From: Kiritimatiellia bacterium
Lineage (GTDB): Bacteria; Verrucomicrobiota; Kiritimatiellia; RFP12; UBA1067
Assembly: GCA_017648225.1 (NCBI GenBank)
Contig: JAGCJE010000234.1
Span: 1-5,412, forward strand
Reading direction: 5' to 3'
DNA length: 5,412 nt
Under the pieces are notes generated by a model, which worked only from the letters and a program-made list of their open reading frames with translations, was not told where the DNA came from and searched no databases. A program made the translations under genes and the position numbers. Of the stretch, positions 1 to 4,968 are shown one piece after another (the stretch's first letter is position 1; every line of letters starts with the position of its first letter).

Positions 1-1347
1 ATCTGGCTTAAAAGAGCCCGTCTTTCTGACGAACTTCGCCTTAGCCTCATTAAGCGACGCGAAAAGTCCGGCAGCGACCGCCGCCATCATTGCGCAGCCG
101 ATTGTCCCCGCGTCTTCAGTTTCAAGAGTATCGAACTCTAATCCTAGAACATCGGCTTTAATCTGCATCCAAAGCTTAGATTTAGCGCCACCGCCAGTAG
201 CGACAAGACGCGTAAGCTCTACGCCAGAGGACGCGAGACGCTCCTGATTTAGGCGCATTTCATACGCAACCGCCTCCATGCACGCGAGATAAATGTCGCG
301 AGCCGTCGTCGCCAGCGTAAGCCCCACTATCGCACCGCGCGAACCCGAATCCATATACGGAGTCGCAGCTCCCGCCAAATGCGGCAGAACGAGTAGTCCC
401 GTCGGGCCATCGTATTCGCCAGATTGCAATTCCGCATGGTCTCTGCCGGCGCAAATTGATTCCTTGCACCATCTTAACAGTTCACCACCCGTATACGAAT
501 AGGCGTACGAAACATAATTGCCGAAATAAGGAACTACGCAGTAATTATCTTCCTGAAACTTAACGGTTTCCGGCGGCTTCGCGAAAACAGGTGTAATACA
601 CTCTACCGTTCCTGCGCCCTCTGCCGCGGTACCGCTCTCGAACGCGCCCGCGCCGACAGCGCATGCGACCTGGTCGTGACCGGCGGCAACAATCTTCATG
701 CCGTCTTTATCTACGCCTGCGACAGCGCCCGTCGGCACTACTTGCGAAAAAAGCGATACATCTAGACCCGCCGCCGAAAGAATCTCTTCGCTCCAACAGA
801 GATTGCGAATATCGAACGCGGCGGTTCGCGCGGCGAGCGAATAATCAATGACGGGTTTACCAGTTAAAAGATAAATCACATAGTCTTCAACGAGCATTAC
901 ACGCTTGACTCGAGAAAACATCTCGCTCTCGCGAGACTTTAAATACATGAGCTTAGGAAACGAATACGATTCGCTCGGCTTGACGCCTGAAATCTGAACC
1001 GCCCTTTCGGCCCCGAAGCGCGCGACGAATTCACGGCATTCCTCCGCACCGCGCGCGTCGGTACAAAGAAGGATCGGCCTTAACGGTTCGCCCGCCTCGT
1101 CGACGAGAACGAACGCCTCGCCGAAGCTCGTCACCCCCATCGCGTCGATTTTACCGAAACGCGCCTTGGCTGCCGCCACGCACTCCAAAACGCTTTTGGC
1201 GAGCGCGACTGCGTCGACCTCCTGCGCATCGACGGCGCGCGTGACCGGATAATCGCGATATTCACGGCCGAGGTTTTCGCCCTCGGCCGTGAATACGGTC
1301 ACTTTGCAGCCGGTCGTGCCGACATCAAGTCCCGCTATGAGTTTCAT
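1..1347 (-). CDS. FGGY-family carbohydrate kinase, xylulokinase-like (partial, C-terminus beyond the left edge)
   Basis: A cytoplasmic sugar kinase that should transfer the ATP gamma-phosphate to a ketose (xylulose-, ribulose- or deoxyketohexose-like). Seen: an open frame of 449 codons with no stop before the edge. Residues 6-13 (GLDVGTTG) are the N-terminal phosphate loop of the actin/hexokinase fold. SFPKLMYLKSRE at 129-140 resembles FGGY signature 1 with Y in place of the usual W. SLAARTAAFD at 170-179 is typical of the xylulokinase branch. GHDQ at 223-226 carries the expected catalytic base, Asp225. ATGGGAKSKLW at 383-393 is the adenine-binding part of domain 2. Family members are usually about 490-510 residues, so roughly 40-60 are missing. 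The ATG overlaps the upstream isomerase stop (ATGA), with only a weak GGGTGG 10 nt upstream, suggesting translational coupling. The family is clear; the substrate is not. Twelve cysteines are present. Confidence 0.95.
   Translation of the reverse strand, partial: MKLIAGLDVGTTGCKVTVFTAEGENLGREYRDYPVTRAVDAQEVDAVALAKSVLECVAAAKARFGKIDAMGVTSFGEAFVLVDEAGEPLRPILLCTDARGAEECREFVARFGAERAVQISGVKPSESYSFPKLMYLKSRESEMFSRVKRVMLVEDYVIYLLTGKPVIDYSLAARTAAFDIRNLCWSEEILSAAGLDVSLFSQVVPTGAVAGVDKDGMKIVAAGHDQVACAVGAGAFESGTAAEGAGTVECITPVFAKPPETVKFQEDNYCVVPYFGNYVSYAYSYTGGELLRWCKESICAGRDHAELQSGEYDGPTGLLVLPHLAGAATPYMDSGSRGAIVGLTLATTARDIYLACMEAVAYEMRLNQERLASSGVELTRLVATGGGAKSKLWMQIKADVLGLEFDTLETEDAGTIGCAMMAAVAAGLFASLNEAKAKFVRKTGSFKPD
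1259..1295 (-). repeat. Perfect 15-bp inverted repeat (hairpin) inside the kinase coding sequence
   Basis: The arms at 1259-1273 and 1281-1295 are exactly complementary for 15 bp around a 7-nt loop. In the mRNA the order is TATTCACGGCCGAGG, loop GCGAAAA, CCTCGGCCGTGAATA. It lies about 50-90 nt downstream of the kinase ATG and spans codons 18-30, which should encode the first beta-hairpin of the FGGY fold. No U-run follows, so it is not an ordinary intrinsic terminator. The reading frame is intact and fits the family, which argues against a fold-back assembly artefact. Function unknown; candidates are an mRNA stability or processing element, a translational pause, or a site for a dimeric DNA-binding protein. 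Confidence 0.9.
1344..1347 (-). other. ATGA stop/start overlap between isomerase and kinase
   Basis: The TGA stop of the isomerase (1346-1344) and the ATG of the kinase (1347-1345) share bases in an ATGA. The only Shine-Dalgarno-like sequence for the kinase is GGGTGG at 1363-1358, ten bases upstream, so translation probably relies on ribosomes terminating on the isomerase. This decides the kinase start and shows that both genes are on one transcript. Confidence 0.85.
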
Positions 1348-2744
1348 GCGTCGATATCCACCCAATCGTAACCGAGGTAAGTCGTGAAGGCTTCCTGAAG
1401 CACGGCCTTCATGTGGCCCATACCAACGGACGTATGATGCTTAAAGCCACCACGGGCGAGCTTGACGAGCTTATTCTGGAGATTGGGAATCTTCGCGACG
1501 CCACCGCAGCCGAAGAAGCCGTTCTCGATCTTATCCTTCGTGAACTCACCTTCAGACGCGTAGATAACGAGCTTACCGTCAACCGTCTGGCAGTTGGAGT
1601 AGGTCATCTTAAACGCTTTGATACGGCCTTCGTTCGAACCCCAGCCAGAACCGGGATCGCACTTCTCGAACATCTTGTGAGCCGTGACTGTTCCCTTACC
1701 GGCCATGAGCGTCTGAGCGACGGGACCGCAGTGGAAGAGGATGACCTTGTTGGGATCATCACCGTAGTTATTGTTCCAGTCAAGAACGGCTGTAGGCTTA
1801 CCCGAAGCGAGAAGCATAGCGCGCATCGTGATTGCAGAGCAGAGGTCGATTTCGCACGAGGCTGCGATGCCGCGGTCGTTGAGTTCCGAAAGAAGCACGC
1901 ACGGGCAAACACGGAGAATCGTCTCCATCTCGTTCCAGCATCTGAGCGAAATGGCGTCGAGATGATACTCTTCAATATAATCGTCGATCGTGCAGGAAAT
2001 CTTAGCTAAAACTTCCATGCGGTCCTGAGGAACCTTCGAGCAGTTGGTATACTTTTTAAGGCGATCGATCTTGGCCTTAACCGCCGCGTCGACCTTGCGG
2101 TTCTGAACCTTGTAGACGAGTTCAGAGAGGTCGAAGGATTCAACCGTAATATCGTACTTCTGAAGAGCGATTTCGTCAAAGCGCGTCGTCTTGAACGCAG
2201 TCGTTCTCGCGCCGATGCAGCCGATGGAGAAGCGCTTCATACCGCCGACAACGCGGCAGATCGCTGCGAAATCGTCGAGGTTCGCCTTAAACTCCTTAGT
2301 AAGCGGATGAACAACGTGAGGCGTCATTACGGTAAAGGGAATCTTGCACTGGGTAAAGACGTCTGTAACGGAGAACTTACCGCAATAAGCATCGCGGCGG
2401 TGAGCGAAGTCCATCTTACCGATTTCGTCGGGATAAGCCTGGAAGAGAATCGGAACTCCAGCGTCGCGAAGAGCCTCGAACGCGCCGTTCTCATCGGCAA
2501 AAATGGGCATCGAGAAAATGACGCCGTCGAATTCACCCTTGTGCTCTGCGAGCCACTTGGCATAAAGACGGCCCTCGTCGCGCGTCTCGACGCCGCCGAA
2601 GCGCGTCGCCTTCTCATCCATCATAATATAATCGTAACCGGCCTTAGTAACGGCCTTGACGATATCTTTGCGGGCATCGAGAATAAGCTCGCCCGGCATA
2701 AAGCCGCGATTACAGAAACAAAGTGCGAATGTTGTCTTTTTCAT
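1344..2744 (-). CDS. L-fucose/L-arabinose isomerase-like protein (aldose-ketose isomerase, substrate unknown)
   Basis: Probably a metal-dependent cytoplasmic isomerase turning an aldose into the ketose used by the adjacent kinase. Seen: 466 residues, a Rossmann-like N-terminal half (start MKKTTFALCFCNRGF; GVIFSMPIF at 74-82) and a Fucose_iso_C-like second half. In E. coli FucI (from memory) Mn is bound by E337, D361 and H528. Here E298 (ASCEID) and D322 (LDWNNN) have the same 24-residue spacing, and H436/H437 or H444 near the C-terminus could supply the histidine; this mapping is inference. The protein is about 120 residues shorter than FucI and somewhat shorter than AraA, so it belongs to the poorly characterised short branch. 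The start is backed by AAAGGAG five bases upstream. It lies 38 bp after the epimerase gene and overlaps the kinase by 4 bp. Some relatives have been assigned as sulfoquinovose isomerases; the FGGY partner favours a pentose or 6-deoxyhexose. Seventeen cysteines. Confidence 0.88.
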   Translation of the reverse strand: MKKTTFALCFCNRGFMPGELILDARKDIVKAVTKAGYDYIMMDEKATRFGGVETRDEGRLYAKWLAEHKGEFDGVIFSMPIFADENGAFEALRDAGVPILFQAYPDEIGKMDFAHRRDAYCGKFSVTDVFTQCKIPFTVMTPHVVHPLTKEFKANLDDFAAICRVVGGMKRFSIGCIGARTTAFKTTRFDEIALQKYDITVESFDLSELVYKVQNRKVDAAVKAKIDRLKKYTNCSKVPQDRMEVLAKISCTIDDYIEEYHLDAISLRCWNEMETILRVCPCVLLSELNDRGIAASCEIDLCSAITMRAMLLASGKPTAVLDWNNNYGDDPNKVILFHCGPVAQTLMAGKGTVTAHKMFEKCDPGSGWGSNEGRIKAFKMTYSNCQTVDGKLVIYASEGEFTKDKIENGFFGCGGVAKIPNLQNKLVKLARGGFKHHTSVGMGHMKAVLQEAFTTYLGYDWVDIDA

Positions 2745-2749
2745 TTTCT

Positions 2750-2756
2750 CTCCTTT
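2750..2756 (-). promoter_or_regulatory. Strong Shine-Dalgarno site of the isomerase gene
   Basis: AAAGGAG read on the minus strand, followed by a five-base spacer (AGAAA) and the ATG at 2744. It is the best ribosome binding site in the window, settles the isomerase start, and suggests that this gene is the most strongly translated in the operon. Confidence 0.85.
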
Positions 2757-2782
2757 GTGTTTAGTATATATAGATTGGTAAA

Positions 2783-3685
2783 TTACTTTATATTTTCAGC
2801 CTTGAGCGTAAGCGAGATTGTAACGCTCTTACCGGGCTTTAAAACTGAATATTTAAGTTTATCGTCGAGCCAGCTCGTGCAAGGCTCAAGACCGATCACA
2901 TAATCTCCGCTCGCCCGACTCTTCCACTGAACGAACTTTTTAAGCGAACTCTTGACCGTGAACCTTTTGCCGAGCTTTTTATTTACGAGCGACATAACTC
3001 CATCTTTGGTCTCATGGAAGTAGCACGTCTCCTCGAGATTATCTTCAGGCGCTTCAACTGAAAGCATTTTCTTTTTCTCATGCTCGGCCCATGGCGTACG
3101 CGCAATTGACTTTACGAACTTACCTTCAATCTTCGCGCCTTCATCAACAAAAGGATAACCGATGTTGACATGATAGAGAAGACAATATTTCTCATCGCGG
3201 AAAGCGCGGTTCTCGATCTTGTCGGTAATCCTGATTTCGTCGGAACCGGCGGCGGTTTCAATGGTGCGCGTCACGACGAGATTCTGACCGAACAGCGCGG
3301 TATCGCGGATTTCACCGACTATTTTTACACCCTTCTCATCAGCTTCAAGCGACTTGATCTCAGCGGGTATTGTATGGATATTGCCGTGAAGACGATGCCC
3401 CTCGACACCGCCAATGGCATCTAAGCCGCATGTATAAAGCATGCCGCACGGAAAATCTCTCAAGAAATCGTCCGCAGCCGTATAAAGCCCGTTCTTCGAA
3501 ACGAACGACGCGTTGACGCCTTCATGCCAGAGCCTGAAAATATCGAGCGCGTTCGATTCCGAAAGAATAAAATTGAGTTTTCCGTTAGCGACGATGATCT
3601 GTCGCGCGCCGTTGCCGCGCCCATCGACGATCTGAACGCGCTGAGCTGAGCACACTTGCTCTGGACTTCCGATTTTTCTTATCAT
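2783..3685 (-). CDS. Aldose 1-epimerase family protein, DUF4432-like
   Basis: A probable soluble mutarotase-like enzyme of the galactose-mutarotase beta-sandwich superfamily that would interconvert sugar anomers before isomerisation. Seen: 300 residues without signal peptide. GVEGHRLHGNIHTIPAE at 93-109 matches the 'LHGRI..(T)PA' block, YHVNIGYPFVDEG at 171-183 the 'YH.N.GYP..DEG' block, and GLEPCTSW at 265-272 the C-terminal acidic block. By analogy with GalM (two histidines and a glutamate), His100, His172 and Glu267 are the likely catalytic residues; this is inference by motif order. The first gene of the operon, it starts at ATG 3685 with AGGAA seven bases upstream, about 110 nt downstream of the predicted transcription start. 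DUF4432 members are often annotated only as epimerase-like, so another carbohydrate-binding or epimerising role is possible. The neighbours support a role in sugar uptake metabolism. Confidence 0.85.
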   Translation of the reverse strand: MIRKIGSPEQVCSAQRVQIVDGRGNGARQIIVANGKLNFILSESNALDIFRLWHEGVNASFVSKNGLYTAADDFLRDFPCGMLYTCGLDAIGGVEGHRLHGNIHTIPAEIKSLEADEKGVKIVGEIRDTALFGQNLVVTRTIETAAGSDEIRITDKIENRAFRDEKYCLLYHVNIGYPFVDEGAKIEGKFVKSIARTPWAEHEKKKMLSVEAPEDNLEETCYFHETKDGVMSLVNKKLGKRFTVKSSLKKFVQWKSRASGDYVIGLEPCTSWLDDKLKYSVLKPGKSVTISLTLKAENIK

Positions 3686-3692
3686 CTGACAG

Positions 3693-3697
3693 TTCCT
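3693..3697 (-). promoter_or_regulatory. Shine-Dalgarno site of the epimerase gene
   Basis: AGGAA on the minus strand, seven bases upstream of the ATG at 3685. It supports that ATG as the start of the first gene of the operon. Confidence 0.65.
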
Positions 3698-3738
3698 GAA
3701 TGAAATTTTTATGGATGAAGATACTTAAGTTTAACGCC

Positions 3739-3789
3739 TTATAAATAGTTGTCCATCAATTGTAATTGCATTTTATTAATTATAAACAT
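3739..3789 (-). other. Possible 16-codon leader ORF in the operon 5' UTR
   Basis: An ATG at 3789 opens a frame encoding MFIINKMQLQLMDNYL and stops at TAA (3741-3739), about 50 nt before the epimerase ATG. The sequence before it, AGTAAAAG, is a poor ribosome site. The leader is AT-rich, so a short frame of this size is easily accidental. Listed because it lies wholly inside the predicted leader, where a leader peptide could act in attenuation; no terminator/antiterminator pair was found. Confidence 0.2.
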
Positions 3790-3793
3790 CTTT

Positions 3794-3809
3794 TACTATG
3801 AATATAGTA
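3794..3809. repeat. Short inverted repeat over the operon -10 and start site
   Basis: TACTAT-GAAT-ATAGTA, perfect 6-bp arms around four bases. On the minus strand one arm is the proposed -10 hexamer and the other covers the predicted transcription start. It could be a repressor half-site pair or simply reflect AT-rich promoter composition. Confidence 0.35.
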
Positions 3810-3833
3810 TCATAAAGCAAAAATTCCTGTCAA
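3804..3833 (-). promoter_or_regulatory. Predicted sigma70-type promoter of the sugar operon
   Basis: An exact TTGACA -35 lies at 3833-3828 on the minus strand. Two registers fit the -10: TACTAT (3809-3804) with an 18-bp spacer and an upstream TG that makes it an extended -10 (TGATACTAT), or GATACT (3811-3806) with a 16-bp spacer. Transcription should begin near 3797 and give a leader of about 110 nt before the epimerase ATG. The surroundings are about 23% GC. No start-site data exist, so the -10 register is uncertain. Confidence 0.65.
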
Positions 3834-3863
3834 GAATTCTGAAATTTCACCGGACATTCTTGA
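3830..3863. repeat. Inverted repeat over the operon -35 box, possible operator
   Basis: TCAAGAAT at 3830-3837 and ATTCTTGA at 3856-3863 are perfect 8-bp arms separated by 18 bp; the left arm overlaps the TTGACA box. A perfect 10-bp palindrome, TGAAATTTCA, lies between them at 3840-3849. The position, across the -35 and just upstream, fits a regulator site. AT-rich DNA yields such repeats by chance fairly often, so this is a candidate only. Confidence 0.4.
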
Positions 3864-3896
3864 AAACAGAAAATATTCCAGTAGATGCTCATATTT

Positions 3897-3905
3897 TGAT
3901 ATAAT
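3897..3905 (+). promoter_or_regulatory. Extended -10 promoter of the glycosyltransferase gene, almost leaderless
   Basis: TGATATAAT is a perfect extended -10 (TG-N-TATAAT). At 16-18 bp upstream there is no good -35 (TCCAGT at the 17-bp position), as is usual for extended -10 promoters. The usual 6-7 bp gap puts transcription start at about 3911-3913, directly before the GTG at 3914. The mRNA would have 0-3 leader bases and no room for a Shine-Dalgarno. Confidence 0.6.
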
Positions 3906-3913
3906 CTCAACGA

Positions 3914-4966
3914 GTGAACAATCCCTCTCCCATAGAACTGAGCGTGATAATCCCATGCTGGAACGTAGCACCGTGGCTGCCGCGGTGTCTGGAGGATGTT
4001 TTCGCTGCGCTTCCGGCCCGCTCCGAAGTCATCGCCGTCGACGACGGATCACAAGACGAGACGCTCGAAATTCTGGAGAACTTCGCGGCGAGGCACAAGG
4101 AGCTTAAAAATTTCTCCCAGCAGAATTTCGGCGTTTCGGCGGCGCGTAACCGAGCTTTGGACGCAGCCTGCGGTGAATTCATATTTTTCGTCGATCCCGA
4201 CGACAGCGTCGAGCCTGGTTTTTTCACCGAAATGCTGGAACGCATGAAATCAAAAAACGCCGATTACTGCATCTGCGCGTTCAAAACGCTTCACGCCGAC
4301 GGATCGGTAAAGGAGGAGAAACTGAAAGGCGTCTACGAATTCTCCTCGAGCGACGCCGTTGCCGCCGGCTATATCTCCCGGATAATCGGATATTCTTTCG
4401 ACAGCGTAAAACGGTTTTATTCCGGCGAGCCGCTGTTCGCCCGCCGCGAAATGGCTTCTGTATGGAGGGCATGCTTTAAGCGCTCAATCATAGAAAACGC
4501 GCATATAAAATTCGACGAGACGATTTCTCTTTATGAGGACGCGATATTCAATGCTGAATATCTGCTCTCGGCGCAGTCTATGACGTGCATCGATAAACCG
4601 CTCTATCGCGTAACCGAGCGCGATTCCGGCGCTATGAGAACGATACCGCGCAATGCGCTTAAACTTGCGCGCAACAAACTGCGGCTCCTGTCCGCCCGGA
4701 GGCGCCTGGACGCGATCTCCGGCGGGAAAATCTGGAAAATGTGCGAAGGCTCCGTCGTGTTTTCCGTATTGGAGATTTTCTCTCTGATGGCGCGTTTTAA
4801 ATTGCGCTGGTGCGACGGCAGGGCGATTTTGCGGGAATATTTAAACAGCGCCGAAACAAGAAGCGCCCTTCACGATTTCCCCCTCTCAGCGAAGAGACCC
4901 GTTCTCGCCGCTGCCGTACTCGCACTGCGTCTATTCTACCCCCGCGCGATTAAGAAGCGAAAGTGA
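3914..4966 (+). CDS. Family 2 glycosyltransferase (GT-A fold)
   Basis: Transfers a sugar from a nucleotide-sugar donor, probably in building a surface polysaccharide, LPS or capsule at the inner face of the cytoplasmic membrane. Seen: 350 residues. SVIIPCWNVAPWLPRCLE at 10-27 is the classic GT2 start. VDDGS at 42-46 is the nucleotide-binding acidic motif, NFGVSAARNRALDAACGEFI at 71-90 the conserved helix-strand block, and DPDDS at 94-98 the DXD metal/donor site. The pair Glu208-Asp209 (SLYEDAIFNAE) is the probable catalytic-base region. The last ~25 residues, AAAVLALRLFYPRAIKKRK at 332-350, are hydrophobic then basic, suiting peripheral membrane attachment. The GTG start gives the full fold with no slack upstream; there is no good Shine-Dalgarno, and the -10 lies 8 bp before it. 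Donor and acceptor are unknown. No other polysaccharide gene is visible. Confidence 0.93.
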   Translation: MNNPSPIELSVIIPCWNVAPWLPRCLEDVFAALPARSEVIAVDDGSQDETLEILENFAARHKELKNFSQQNFGVSAARNRALDAACGEFIFFVDPDDSVEPGFFTEMLERMKSKNADYCICAFKTLHADGSVKEEKLKGVYEFSSSDAVAAGYISRIIGYSFDSVKRFYSGEPLFARREMASVWRACFKRSIIENAHIKFDETISLYEDAIFNAEYLLSAQSMTCIDKPLYRVTERDSGAMRTIPRNALKLARNKLRLLSARRRLDAISGGKIWKMCEGSVVFSVLEIFSLMARFKLRWCDGRAILREYLNSAETRSALHDFPLSAKRPVLAAAVLALRLFYPRAIKKRK

Positions 4967-4968
4967 TT

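Larger units (their letters stand above)
3686..3913. other. AT-rich divergent intergenic control region
   Basis: The 228 bp between the divergent epimerase and glycosyltransferase starts are about 23-32% GC line by line, against well over 50% in most coding DNA here. It is the only gene-free stretch of note and holds both predicted promoters, the inverted repeats listed separately, and the operon leader. No conserved small RNA, riboswitch fold or protein-coding gene was recognised. Confidence 0.8.

Noticed and set aside
260..851. Short frames on both strands within the kinase gene
   Set aside because: The minus-strand kinase frame is continuous with family motifs throughout this stretch, so the 62-70 codon frames are shadows.
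927..936. 10-bp palindrome TCTCGCGAGA in the kinase gene
   Set aside because: Short and within coding sequence built from CGN and GAG codons; expected by chance.
841..960. Dip in GC (about 33-43%) within the kinase gene, suggestive of mosaicism
   Set aside because: GC swings repeatedly along the gene (about 73% at 601-660, about 43% at 481-600), so there is no single boundary and the protein motifs run smoothly through.
1096..1107. 12-bp palindrome CTCGTCGACGAG in the kinase gene
   Set aside because: It encodes LVDEA with GC-rich codons (GTC, GAC, GAG) that easily form such palindromes; it has no loop and no positional logic.
1..1347. Kinase as a truncated pseudogene
   Set aside because: The frame is open right to position 1 with no stop or frameshift; the missing C-terminus is explained by the window edge.
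2757..2800. Possible internal promoter (TATACT on the minus strand) before the isomerase
   Set aside because: The hexamer at the matching -35 distance (TAAAGT) hardly resembles TTGACA, and the 38-bp gap fits an intra-operon spacer with a ribosome binding site.
1413..2903. Long plus-strand open frames (1413-2009 and 2307-2903, 198 codons each) opposite the isomerase gene
   Set aside because: They mirror the codon bias of the isomerase on the other strand, show no recognisable motif, have no ribosome site, and one runs across the isomerase start and the intergenic gap. They are antisense shadows.
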